NCBI GenBank assembly: GCA_031761405.1
Contig: JASEVX010000003.1
Span: forward strand, 68,611,044-68,675,043
Direction: 5' to 3'
Source of the DNA: Serripes groenlandicus
Taxonomy: Eukaryota > Mollusca > Bivalvia > Cardiida > Cardiidae
DNA: 64,000 bases
The notes below the pieces were generated by a model, which did no database searches, was not told the DNA's origin, and saw only the letters and a program-made list of their open reading frames with translations. Below, one piece after another: positions 33,603-44,041 of the stretch. Every line of letters starts with the position of its first letter. Positions within the stretch are counted from its first letter, which is position 1. Position numbers and translations under genes: made by a program.

Positions 33603-36600
33603 TATTAATCAAGACTAAGTATGATAAAGTTAAAATATAATATTATATATTATTGTGGTATTTGACGTGTGATGTAAAGCTAGAAACAAAACCCCATTAG
33701 TTTCATGTATATGGTTCAATGACTGATTCCGAAACCGACATATGACAAGACTTTTTTCCCTACTCAACTAAAATATATTTGATATCAGCATCAAATGGTA
33801 AAAATAATTTATTAGTCTGGCAAGTTGATGTAAAATGACGTCCATACAAGTTTGTTTCAGACAACCCATTCAGTGATTTCAATACCTAACAATGTTTATA
33901 GAGATGGATTAACCTTGAGATATGCTATTTTTTGGATCTTCCGAATTACAATCAGTTGAATAAACGAATAGTTATTGTGGGAATGATAAAGGTGCATGTA
34001 CATAAAATACAAATCACCCGCCTACGGTATTTAACCCTTTCCCAAAATGCATACACAATGTGACGTATTTGCAGCAGACGACCTTTGAAAAGATTTGGAA
34101 AAAATGACTTATTTTCAATTTTACCTTCAACTGTATTCAATAATATTATATTTGATTTATAAAGATCTTTACCTGCACGTTTTCAATAATGTATACTACA
34201 TATATTTTACGTTGGAAAAGGGTTAGAAAAGACATGATTACATCTATTACGAAGATTTATAAAAATACGGGGGGGTGTGCAACAAAGCATTTCCAAGAAG
34301 GGAATCAATTCTAATTTGAGCCGTCCCATGAGAAAACCAACAGTATGGCCTCCGCGTAATGTATCGACCCAGATCATCCTGCGCAGTCTGCGAAGACTGA
34401 TTTGGGCCGACATATTCCGACTCAGGGGGATATAGGTTTAGAGTAATGATTCCTGATACAGAAAATCCACAGAAGACGAAAAGTGTCTATCCGGGTAAGC
34501 CTGCGCGGCATGCTTAGGCTGACTAGGGTCGATACTTTAAGCAGAGTCCACATTGTTGGTTTTCTCGCGAGACGGATCATTTGTGATTATTATTTGCCCG
34601 GATGATATGAAATGACGCCATAATAAAGCTATACACAATTTGCATGTTTAAAGTAGTTTTTCACTTCTATATGGTTAGAAGTCCAGAATTAACACCAACT
34701 ATTTGGACATTATTCTAAGGTCGTAGATCTGAAACTAAGTCCTAGATATGCCCTGCGTTCCAAATGCGATTTACATTAAAGAAAATAATATATCTTACGC
34801 CAGTGATGGTATTTTTTCAGCATTTTCGAAAAATTCTACTTCGTTTTACTTGAACGGAATTATGGATATCTGTTTAGCGACACGATTCTTAAAAATGTCT
34901 ACCGAACTCTTGGATCTTCACGGATAAAAAGTTGCATGTGATAGTTAAAATAACTTACGTTGAAACTTTGTATAATATGTCTTCCAAAGGGAAGAAAGAC
35001 AGTAAAACACTGTATATCATTAAAACTCTTTAATAATCGAACTTTATCAAGATTTTTTTATTTTTTTTAAATCTGGATAAAGACCAAGTGGTCGAAAATT
35101 CGATTATTAAAGAGTTTTACTTACGTTTTTATAGCTAGTAAATCTTTCAACATTATAGTGCGCCAGACTGACTTCTTACCTACGTTTACAATCAACACGG
35201 GGGCCAAGTGCTGGGGTTTGACTTACAATTCTATCTCGAAGAGGTTTGCCGTCTGCTGCTACACACAGCCGCCGTGTATTAAACTTTTCTCGAGGAACGA
35301 TGGGCGGGAACTTAAGTCATTGTCACGTGACCGAACTGGTGTGGAATTATTCTTCTTTCCCGACTATGTCGCTATGGACAGTCAAGGTAAATTTTCAACG
35401 TTCAATACGTGTGTTATTTACTGGTTTGAATATATCGTGTGTTAAGTTTCACTCTTGGTAATCTATGGTGGCATATTACTGACGTAAGATAACTTTATAA
35501 CGTTTTGTGTACAACATTGACAGGTTATCTAATATAACATGTTCAATTTACACAGAAAATATTACGTGCTCAATGTACACGGAGTATATAACGTGTTCAA
35601 TCTACATGAAGAATGGTACGTGTTCGACTTACACGAACAATATTGCGCGTTCAATTTACACGAAGGAATATAACGTATTAAATTTACAGAGAGAATATTA
35701 CGTGTTCAATTTACACGAAAAACAAATGGTACGTCTTCAACTTACAAGGAAGATATGATGTGTTCAATTTACGGGGAGACTATTACGTGTTCAATTTACG
35801 GGGAGACTATGTATGTGTTCAATTTACGGGGAGACTATTACGTGTTCAATTTACGGGGAGACTATTACGTGTTCAATTTACGGGGAGACTATTACGTGTT
35901 CTTTTTGTTTCATTTTACCATTTTCTAACCACAGGTCGTAATTTATTCGTGACGGATAAGTACAAGAAGTCTGTTATTGGTATAACAATGGACGGGGAGA
36001 AGCAGTGGGAATGTAGTTATCATGGACTGAAGAACCCACGTGGTATTGCCATACATAAACATAAGATTTATGTTGCTGGTTGTCGATCACACAGGTAAGT
36101 AATATCATTAAACTTTCTATCACGTAATTGTGACGTTTTATTTGTTTGAATGATGTTGTAAACCATTTTCAACACTACTTCAGTTGTTAAATGGCATTTC
36201 CTAGGTTATTTACCAGTACTGCATTTAAGCTTTACCATGCACTAGTGCATAAGACGTTTTACCGACCTCGTTACCCTGAGTGTTGGGAAAATCTTTAGTA
36301 TGAATCGACCTTTAATCGAACCCTGGTCTCCGGTTGTGCTACATTGTTCGCATAGGGCTGTGACGGTATATTCAGTACATGTAGTTGCCTCGTATCGAAC
36401 CGTTCTGCTACATTGTTCGCATATAGGGCTGTGGCGGTGAATTCAGTACATTTAGTTGCCTCGTATCGAAACGTTCTGCTACATTGTTCGTATAGGGCTG
36501 TGACGGTGTATTCAATACATTTAGTTGCCTCATATCGAAACGTTCTGCTACATTGTTCGTATAGGGCTGTGACGTTGTATTCAGTACATTTGGTTGCCTC

Positions 36601-37091
36601 ATATCGAACCGTTCTGCTACATTGTTCACATAGGGCTGTGGCGGTGTATTCAGTACACTTAGTTGCCTCGTATCGAACCGTTCTGCTACATTGTTCACAT
36701 AGGGCTGTGACGTTGTATTCAGTGCACTTAGTTTCCTCGTATCGAACCGTTCTGCTACATTGTTCACATAGGGCTGTGACGTTGTATTCAGTACACTTAG
36801 TTGCCTCGTATCGAACCGTTCTGCTACATTGTACGCATAGGGCTGTGACGTTGTATTCAGTACATTTAGTAGCCTCGTATCGAACCGTTCTGCTACATAG
36901 GATACATGCACATATTTCCGTCTGGTAATTGCTTGACGATTGTACCAATGGGCTGTCAGTCTACGTGAAAAAGCAACAAGTTGCTTGGAAAGTATGTTGT
37001 ATTGAGAACTAGTGTGAGAAAACCAGGAAACATATGAGAAGTAAACTGGCCGCCGTGATATGACGGAACAAAATGTTGGCGTTAAACCCTT

Positions 37092-37161
<70 letters not shown>

Positions 37162-38767
37162 TGACGATTGTCTGGAGCAATACTGAAATGATTGGTTATT
37201 AAACCTCATTCTGATTAATTCATGCACATTATGTCATCATCCTTGACCTAAATACGTTATTGTTTATTTACCAATTAGCAATAGTTGAAAGCGAACGTGA
37301 ATATGATAGACTTAAACATTTTGACTTCTGAAACCAATTTTGTATAACCTGTGTCACTATGCCAGCAGACATATCCGCGCCATCAGACCAAGCTAAACGT
37401 TTGGCTGCTCAACTCAAACTATGTATCTTGATTATCCTAGAATAAGCTATGAGCTATGTCACAGGCAAAGCTGTGCACGTACTTTTAAAAATGAAGCATT
37501 GAAACATTTAATTATACTACAGGATAATTCTTGGTCAACAGACGTGCTAAAGAGATAGCACAAACACAATAAGAAATGTTCTAATGCATACCGATATTTG
37601 ATTTCACCTATATAAAGACTGATCTTTAGTTCATCTTAAAGTCTCGTAAAATGAAATGAATAATGCCCCGCTTTGTATAGTCATATGAGATATACACCGA
37701 TGACGCTTGTATAGTTGAATAAGAAATGCCTCGATGCCATTTGTATAGTTGAATAAGAAAAGCACCGATGCCTTTTGTATAGCCCCGATGCGATTTGTAT
37801 AGTTGAATAAGAAATGCCCCGATGCCATTTGTATAGTTGAATAAGAAAAGCACCGATGCCGTTTGTATAGCCCCGGTGCGATTTGTATAGTTGAATAAGA
37901 AATGCCCCGATGCCATTTGTATAGTTGAATAAGAAATGCCCCGATGCCATTTGTATAGTTGAATAAGAAATGCCCCGATGCCATTTGTATAGTTGAATAA
38001 GAAAAGCACCGATGCCCCTTGTATAGTCGAATAAGAAAAGCACCGATGCCATTTGTATAATTGAGTAGGGGAAAGCCCCGAAGCCCCTTGTATAGTTGAA
38101 TAAGGAATGCCCTGATACCGTGTGTATAGTTAAATAAGAAAAGCCCCGATACCCTTTGTAAAGTTGAATAAGAAATGCCCCGATGCCCTTTATATAGTCG
38201 AATAAGAAAAGCACCGATGCCCTTTGTATATTTGAATAAGAAATACCCCGATGTCCTTTGTATAGTTGAATAAGAAAAGCACCGATGCCCCTTGTATAGT
38301 CGAATAAGAAAAGCACCGATGCCATTTGTATAATTGAATAGGGGAAAGCCCCGAAGCCCCTTGTATAGTTGAATAAGGAATGCCCTGATACCGTTTGTAT
38401 AGTTAAATAAGAAAAGCCCCGATACCCTTTGTATAGTTGAATTAGAAATGCCCCGATACCCTTTGTATAGTTGAATAACAAATGCACCGTTGTACATTGT
38501 ATAGTTGAATAACAAATGCACCGTTGTACATTGTATATGTGAATAAGGAATGCAACGATGCTCTTTATATAAGATTCCTTGTTATATTTCAGTGTCGTCA
38601 TGTTGACAACCGACGGCGAAATCATCGGGGACGTCATAGTGGAAGGGATCTCATTCCCCAATAAAATCTGTTTGAGTCCCGGAGCGGATCGCCTTCTAGT
38701 TACTCAGTTTCAGGGAACGCTTATTGATATAGAGAGAAACACCGTTAAAGTGTACAGACTAGAATAG
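29697..38767 (+). CDS. Gene C: TRIM-type RING/B-box protein with NHL-like propeller
   Basis: Five coding exons, 29697-31325, 32556-32787, 35159-35386, 35935-36094 and 38593-38767, join in frame (phases 0, 1, 1, 2) to 807 residues. Donors are gtatgt, gtaatt, gtaaat, gtaagt; acceptors are gacag, ttatag, accacag, atttcag. The ATG has G at -3 and +4. An acceptor (tattttcag, ending 29678) just upstream suggests a 5' non-coding exon. RING ligands are C15/C18/C30/H32/C35/C38/C58/C61, B-box 1 starts at C103/C106 and B-box 2 at C165/H168/C177. There is no gap against gene B to residue 182. A coiled coil follows (about 215-330), then a long Ser/Arg/Thr-rich linker (about 400-540) with repeated DTPRSQK-like units. 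The propeller (549-807) aligns blade by blade with gene B (for example GEIIGDVIVEG, LIDIERNTVKV). Likely an E3 ubiquitin ligase; substrate unknown. The first exon could be read through to a stop at 31484 if intron 1 were retained. Confidence 0.93.
30945..31175 (+). other. DTPRS repeat-coding region in gene C linker
   Basis: The frame encodes DTPRSSR, then a Ser/Arg/Thr-rich stretch, then DTPRSQKFE, DTPRSQKYE, ETPRSK in tandem 8-residue units. TPRS looks like a proline-directed or basophilic kinase site, which is inference. Gene B's shorter linker has only SPSKSP-like sequence. Confidence 0.75.
31674..32111 (+). mobile_element. Family A MITE split by a family C MITE
   Basis: The left part TTAACCCTTTTCAACATACA, GCAGCAGACCATGTTG and the right part AGGAGAAATTGCACATTATG, GTGGGAAATGATTAA flank a family C copy. 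In intron 1 of gene C. Confidence 0.78.
31727..31944 (+). mobile_element. Family C MITE with ATTT duplication, nested
   Basis: GAGCCGTTCCACGAGAAAAC to TTCTCGTGGATCGGCTC, flanked by ATTT (31723-31726 and 31945-31948). About 40 bp missing near the right end. Confidence 0.88.
32265..32511. repeat. 19-bp minisatellite, 13 units (gene C intron 1)
   Basis: Thirteen head-to-tail units of TTGACANTGTTTATATTGG fill exactly 247 bases, ending 45 bases before the acceptor of exon 2. Confidence 0.96.
32820..33230 (+). mobile_element. Old family A MITE split by a family C MITE
   Basis: TTTTAATATATTACAGACTT, GAAACTATCTATAAATGAGA before and GATGACATTGTTGCAAATTG, GCATCGAAATACGTCTTC after the family C copy. 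Weak but ordered family A words, in intron 2 of gene C. Confidence 0.5.
32906..33123 (+). mobile_element. Family C MITE with AAAT duplication, nested
   Basis: GAGCCGTCCCGAGAGAAAAT to CTCGCGGAACGGCTC, flanked by AAAT (32902-32905 and 33124-33127). A ~40-bp internal deletion removed the right subterminal repeat. Confidence 0.9.
33231..34030. other. Gene C intron 2, unrecognised part
   Basis: AT-rich sequence with a run of 26 A at 33577-33602. No repeat ends or exon found. Confidence 0.4.
34032..34228 (+). mobile_element. Diverged family A MITE
   Basis: TTAACCCTTTCCCAAAATGC, TTTGCAGCAGACGACCTTTG, ending TTGGAAAAGGGTTA. Shortened; in intron 2 of gene C. Confidence 0.7.
34318..34578 (-). mobile_element. 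Family C MITE with ATTT duplication
   Basis: GAGCCGTCCCATGAGAAAAC to TTCTCGCGAGACGGATC, flanked by ATTT (34314-34317 and 34579-34582). Full length, in intron 2 of gene C. Confidence 0.92.
34960..35120. mobile_element. Short relative of the gene B intron palindrome
   Basis: TATATCATTAAAACTCTTTA and CGATTATTAAAGAGTTTTA arms with TGGATAAAGACCAAGTGGTC inside. Same left flank as the copy at 20600. It ends about 40 bases before exon 3 of gene C. Confidence 0.75.
35463..35905. repeat. 27-bp minisatellite with conserved head (gene C intron 3)
   Basis: After a head ATGGTGGCATATTACTGACG (also found at 59111), about 14 units of the form ACGTGTTCAATTTACGGGGA + GACTATT follow, the last five nearly identical. 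It fills most of the 548-bp intron; exon 4 starts 30 bases after it. Confidence 0.92.
36348..36900. repeat. 69-bp satellite, about 8 units (gene C intron 4)
   Basis: GGGCTGTGACG, TTGCCTCGTATCGAACCGTT and CTGCTACATTGTTC recur at 69-bp spacing (36426, 36495, 36564, 36633). As 69 is 23 codons, long 23-residue-repeat frames stay open on both strands; they are by-products. Confidence 0.94.
36932..37163 (+). mobile_element. Head-truncated SINE with long (CAAT)n tail
   Basis: CCAATGGGCTGTCAGTCTAC, GAGAAAACCAGGAAACATAT, GGCGTTAAACCCTTATCAAT, then about 18 CAAT units at 37090-37163, far longer than other copies. Confidence 0.88.
37666..38572. repeat. 34-bp satellite, about 26 units (gene C intron 4)
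   Basis: Units of ATTTGTATAGTTGAATAAGA + AATGCCCCGATGCC repeat up to 20 bases before the acceptor of the last exon. The unit is not a multiple of three, so the minus-strand frame cycles through 11-12-residue blocks without stops in all three frames. There is higher-order structure: a block of several units recurs at about 38030-38170 and 38300-38430. Confidence 0.95.
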
Positions 38768-39337
38768 ACGCTTTATTTATTCGTATTCCTTGTATTTTAA
38801 AACCTTTTCACTTTGGTCAACTTTTCTAGTTTTCGCAATAAGGAACCGTAGTCGGTTATCTGCCCTTGTTTAGCAGGTACTCGTTAGGTGGCGCTGACAT
38901 TATCCGGACATTGGGACCCATTCGGCAACAGCGCCATCTATTTTAAAAAATTAAAGTCGCTCGACAAACGTCTAAGAAAAGATGAAATTGAAAATTTGGA
39001 CACATGAACTTTTCATTATGAGAAATGGTAAGCCATCTGCTGTGGAGGTGACTAAGGTAGTCCATATCAAGGAAATGGTTTTAATGAGAATAGAAAATTA
39101 ACTTGACAAAGTTTGGACCGATTGAGTTGAGTTATGACGTGTGCCTTAATTAAAACCATACACATTTCCTATATCGTATGTGTTGCTCATACGACAGGCA
39201 GCCTTGCATGTGGAAAACTGACATTTTAACACACAGTCATCTCGGTTAAACTCGTAAACTTATGATAGAACATTCCTAATTGTCTCTGTCATTTCCGTAT
39301 CACCTATCTTTAGAATGAATATAGATATAGGCTACGA
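38768..39337. other. Gene C 3' flank
   Basis: Expected 3' UTR. No AATAAA close to the stop; ATTAAA at 38950-38955 is a weak candidate poly(A) signal. The rest holds no recognised feature. Confidence 0.35.
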
Positions 39338-39349
39338 CGAAAAACTAGA

Positions 39350-39638
39350 TTGATTGATTAATTGATTGGGGTTTAACGCCGTTTTCAACAACTTTTCAGT
39401 CATATCACTGCCACCAGTTCACCTTCTCATGCGTTTCCTGGTTTTCCCACACCAGTACACCACACAACATACTTTCAGAGCAACTGGCTGCTTTTCCACA
39501 TAGATTGTTAAAACAGCCCATTGGTGAAATACGAATGACGCATGTCATAGTGACTTTTGTCAAACGTACGTCGGAAAGAATGTTGGCCGAGCTGGGATTC
39601 TAAATCACAACCCCTGGATTGACAGCCCGTGTCGCTAC
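39350..39638 (-). mobile_element. tRNA-headed SINE, reverse, with target duplication
   Basis: Starts TTGATTGATTAATTGATTGG and ends in the reversed head (CAACCCCTGGATTGACAGCC). Perfect 12-bp duplications CGAAAAACTAGA lie at 39338-39349 and 39639-39650. The last part of the head is missing. Confidence 0.92.
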
Positions 39639-39979
39639 CGAAAAACTAGAATTGTAGAGCCACTGGTTGTTTAACTCTCGTACCCAAACAACGGTGATAA
39701 AACAAAGCCATATTTTAGGCTAATGAATAACAATCATTGGATTTGTGATAGGTTTCCGGTTTGTGATTCGTTATTGATGAACTCTGATATGCATATGGAC
39801 TTGGCGCTGTGAGGATTCTCAAATTGAAGTTTGCTTTTTCTATAACGTGATTCGTCGAAAACCATCATTCTGGAGAGTTTTATATGTTTTTCCCCGAACA
39901 CGTCAATTATTTGACGGCAATCAGTTCAAACGAGTTCTTTATTTTCAATCCGTCAATCAAATGTCATTCGGTATCTTAA

Positions 39980-40209
39980 TTAACCCTTTCCCTCACATAG
40001 ACGCTTTATGACGCCTCTACAGCAGACGGCTTTTTGAAAACATAGTGACAAAAGAAGAAATTGCTCAAAACGAGCAATTTCTCCTTTTGCCACAATGTTT
40101 TCCACTTTTATTCATAGGTTATCCATTCAATTATAGAGATTTTGTATTTTTTGACAAAATATGTTTAAAGTCGTCTGCTGTAGATTTGTTGTATGAGGGA
40201 AAGGGTTAA
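39980..40209 (+). mobile_element. Family A MITE, full length
   Basis: TTAACCCTTTCCCTCACATA to TATGAGGGAAAGGGTTAA with the intact hairpin. Confidence 0.92.
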
Positions 40210-40274
40210 GGACAAAGAATACCGAAGGAAAGACAGCAGTTACGCAACCGTATCTGAATCGTTACTCAAGAACG

Positions 40275-40427
40275 TTAACCCCTTCCCTCATACGACAATT
40301 CTGCAGCAGACGACTTTGAACATATTTTGTCAGTAAATAGAAAATCTCTATAATTGAATGGATAACCTATGATAACCTATGACTAAAAGTGGAAAACATT
40401 GTGGCAAAAGGAGAAATCAGGGCATGA
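40275..40427 (-). mobile_element. Truncated family A MITE, reverse
   Basis: TTAACCCCTTCCCTCATACG to AAAGGAGAAATC; the far end is missing and a 10-bp piece (GATAACCTAT) is duplicated inside. Confidence 0.8.
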
Positions 40428-40429
40428 AT

Positions 40430-41050
40430 ATTCACGCTTTAAGAGCGTTGAGACAATCTTTACTTACTTGGTTTGAACTTGAAGTAATGTATTGATAGTT
40501 TCTAAGCATGGACGCGGTGGTAGTCTAGTTCATGAAGGTTAAGTTCGATACAGATAGATATTATTATGCAGAAAAGATGTTACAATCCGTCAGCAAACAT
40601 GTATGAATGCATTGGACAATGTATCAATTTCCTGCCATTTCTCGTAGCAGAGATAATTAACTGATCAGCTTCTCCCTTCGGTATGCAATATACAACATGC
40701 ATATACAATATAGTTACAATTACAATGACAATGTCACTGTCAGTTACAATACATAAGGTTATAACAAACATTTAAATACAAATAACAAATTATATTGATT
40801 CTTTATACATGTATCTAGGTCTTCGTTGGTTGAAATCATTGATTATTTCATAGATGCGTGGAGAAAGACTGAACACGAGTAATTTATATTTTTTCCACGA
40901 ACATATTTCCATTTGATATAAGCGTATACATACATGTAATATGTTATTTATTTCTGAGTATTTCAGCTCTGTTCTATTGTGATTAATTCATTCTGTCTTA
41001 CTGTGACTGTTTTATGATTTTAGTGATAATTCATAGCTTACTGTGATACT
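40430..41050. other. Stretch without recognised gene
   Basis: GGACGCGGTGGTAGTCTAGT near 40510 looks like a tRNA-type SINE head remnant. Otherwise nothing recognised. Confidence 0.35.
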
Positions 41051-41053
41051 TTT

Positions 41054-42162
41054 TAGCTCACCTGAGCTTTGCTCAAGGTGAGTTAATGTGATCGCCTTTT
41101 GTCCGGCGTCCGTCGTGCGTCGTGCGTCGTCAGTCGTCCGTCGTGCGTCAACTTCTTCTCCTCAGTAACCAGTGGGTCAATTGGGATGAAACTTAACAGA
41201 AAGCATCCTCTCAATGACGTCATCAGAATTCCTTCAAATTTTTGGGATCCATGCAGAATTCTGGTTTCCATGGCAATGAAATAAAAAAGAACTTCAAAAT
41301 TCTTCTTCTCCCAAACTGGTGGGCAGATTTTCAAATAAGTTTGTAGAAATGTTCCTTGGATGACCCTCTATCATATTCCTTCAAGCCATGTTGATTGGTC
41401 GAAAAACATGGCCGCCAGGGGGGCGGGGCTATTTTACCTTATATAGCTATAGTGAAAACTTAAAACATCTTCTCCTCCAAAAGTGTCAGAACGATTTTCA
41501 AATAATTTTGTAGAAATGTTCCTTGGATGACCCTCTATCAGATTCCTTCAAGCCATGTTGATTGGTCGAAAAACATGGCCGCCAGGGGGGCGGGGCTATT
41601 TTGCCTTATATAGCTATAGTGAAAACTTAAAACATCTTCTCCTCCAAAAGTGTCAGAACGATTTTCAAATAATTTTGTAGAAATGTTCCTTGGATGACCC
41701 TCTATCAGATTCCTTCAAGCCATGTTGATTGGTGAAAAAACATGGCCACCAGTGGGCGGGGCTATTTTGCCTTATATAGCTATAGTGAAAACTTAAAACA
41801 TCTTCTCCTCCAAAAGTGTCAGAACGATTTTCAAATAATTTTGTAGAAATGTTCCTTGGATGACCCTCTATCAGATTCCTTCAAGCCATGTTGATTGGTG
41901 AAAAAACATGGCCACCAGGGGGCTGGGCTATTTTGCCTTATATGGCTATAGAGAAAACTCAAAAAATCTTTTCCTCCGAAATTGTCTGGCCGATTTTCAA
42001 ATAATTTTGAAGAAATGTTCCTAGGGTGACCCTCTATCAGATTCCTTCAAGCCAAGTTGATTGGTCGGAGATTATAGCCGCCAGGTGGTGGGGCTTAAAT
42101 GGCTTAAGTGAAAAAAAAAAATCAGGTGAGCGATTCTAGGGCCATCATGGCCCTCTTGTTTC
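41054..42162. mobile_element. Long mollusc repeat with ~168-bp internal tandem units
   Basis: Starts TAGCTCACCTGAGCTTTGCT, has a CGTCCGTCGTGCGTC-rich part, then about 4-5 tandem units of ~168 bp (GAAATGTTCCTTGGATGACC, CCATGTTGATTGGTC, CTTATATAGCTATAGTG). It ends CAGGTGAGCGATTC then GGGCCATCATGGCCCTC. The ends AGCTCACCTG / CAGGTGAGC are inverted. I know this repeat type as abundant in bivalves; no protein is coded. Confidence 0.82.
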
Positions 42163-42379
42163 TTTTTTTTATGATCATGTATTAATGTACTGTAGACATA
42201 GGAATAATAAAACAGGTTTCATGTTATAATACACGACTTGTAATTTTATTTCAAGGGGAACTCGTAACAAAATGATTTTGTAGTGTTATTAAATGACTTA
42301 TTGTATAACGATAACTCGAACGGCCGGAAAAGGAGAGCATTTGTACATGCTTTATGTATATTTACATGAAATACACCCT

Positions 42380-42642
42380 GAGCTGTCCCGCGATAAAACC
42401 AACATTATGGCCTCTGCGTAATGTATCGACCCAGATCAGCCAGCGCAGTCCGCGCATGCTAATCCGGGCCCACACATTTCGTCTCAGGGGGGATATAGTT
42501 ATAAAGTAATTATTCCTGAAACAGAAAATCCACAGGAGGCGAAAAGTGTCTCTCCGGGTAAGCCTGCACAGCATGCTAAGGCTGATCCGGGTCGCTACAT
42601 TACGCAGAGGGCCATAATGTTGGTTTTCTCGAGGGACGGCTG
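42380..42642 (-). mobile_element. Family C MITE
   Basis: GAGCTGTCCCGCGATAAAAC to TTTTCTCGAGGGACGGCT, full length, without a clear duplication. Confidence 0.88.
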
Positions 42643-42725
42643 AGGTCCCTTATCTTTAGAAAACATCGACAGCAAACGACTTTAGAAAACATTCTAGGAA
42701 AGGAGAAATAGCTCATAATCAGCAT

Positions 42726-43614
42726 TTTCGACTTATCTCATTCGGTAATAACACTTCCATTTTTTCGACTTATCTCATTCGGTAATAACACTTCCATTTT
42801 TTCGACTTATCTCATTCGGTAATAACACTTCCATTTTTTCGACTTATCTCATTCGGTAATAACACTTCCATTTTTTCGACTTATCTCATTCGGTAATAAC
42901 ACTTCCATTTTTTCGACTTATCTCATTCGGTAATAACACTTCCATTTTTTCGACTTATCTCATTCGGTAATAACACTTCCATTTTTTCGACTTATCTCAT
43001 TCGGTAATAACACTTCCATTTTTTCGACTTATCTCATTCGGTAATAACACTTCCATTTTTTCGACTTATCCCATTCGGTAATTACACTTCCATTTTTTCG
43101 ACTTATCTCATTCGGTAATAACACTTCCATTTTTTCGACTTATCTCATTCGGTAATAACACTTCCATTTTTTCGACTTATCTCATTCGGTAATTACACTT
43201 CCATTTTTTCGACTTATCTCATTCGGTAATAACACTTCCATTTTTTCGACTTATCTCATTCGGTAATAACACTTCCATTTTTTCGACTTATCTCATTCGG
43301 TAATAACACTTCCATTTTTTCGACTTATTTCATTCGGTAATAACACTTCCATTTTTTCGACTTATCTCATTCGGTAATAACACTTCCACTTTTTCGACTT
43401 ATCTCATTCGGTAATTACACTTCCATTTTTTCGACTTATCTCATTCGGTAATAACACTTCCATTTTTTCGACTTATCTCATTCGGTAATAACACTTCCAT
43501 TTTTTCGACTTATCTCATTCGGTAATAACACTTCCATTTTTTTGACTTATTTCATTCGGTAATAACACTTCCATTTTTTCGACTTATCTCATTCGGTAAT
43601 AACACTTCCATTTA
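42726..43614. repeat. 37-bp satellite, about 24 nearly identical units
   Basis: Units of TTTTTCGACTTATCTCATTC + GGTAATAACACTTCCAT at exact 37-bp spacing, with only scattered single changes. The high identity implies recent amplification. Confidence 0.97.
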
Positions 43615-43754
43615 TTTATATTCTCTGCTGCAAAGTTGTTGTTGTAGTCGGGATGCCAAATTTCCTTTCATATTATTCCTTACTCCATCTACGGCTATTA
43701 CTGGCTTTTAAGCTGATCCAAATTTAGCTGAAAGATGTCTGGATTTTTGTTGTT

Positions 43755-43960
43755 GTGGATTTCCGTCGTTTTCAACGGAATTTCAGTCATATCATGGCGA
43801 TGAAACACTTATTATTGATGGCCTGAGTGACAAATCAGTACAAGGCTATGGAATGTGCCTTGCCCATGGACAGTCCCCCATGACCGCCGCGAGTGGTGTT
43901 TAAACCCGGGACGACCGGACCCAAAACTCCCACGCTCACCACTCGATCAATGCGTATTCC
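43755..43960 (-). mobile_element. Second SINE type, reverse
   Basis: TTCCGTCGTTTTCAACGGAA, GACAAATCAGTACAAGGCTA and the reversed head CTCACCACTCGATCAATGCG. The head continues into the segment shared with 6.4 kb. Confidence 0.8.
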
Positions 43961-44041
43961 TCGATAGTGTTCATTAAACTGTTATATCAATGATTTAGAT
44001 CTGAAGGTTTATACAAGCGTTTGCATCACAATTTCCGTCTT
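43961..44041. repeat. Unique-looking segment shared with 6359-6445
   Basis: CTCGATAGTGTTCATTAAAC and GATCTGAAGGTTTATACAAG are the reverse complement of sequence after the MITE near gene A. Confidence 0.8.

Noticed and set aside
36295..37100. Long frames (170-230 codons) with Cys-rich 23-residue repeats
   Set aside because: They lie on both strands of the 69-bp array, whose unit is a multiple of three; the open frames follow from the repeat, and the region is inside a gene C intron.
37626..38661. Minus-strand frames of 127-326 codons with FLFNYTNGIGA-type repeats
   Set aside because: Produced by the 34-bp array; all three frames give equivalent repeats, and real coding would use one.
42726..43614. 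CRISPR-like regular 37-bp repeats
   Set aside because: Units are directly adjacent with no spacers, and the DNA is eukaryotic.
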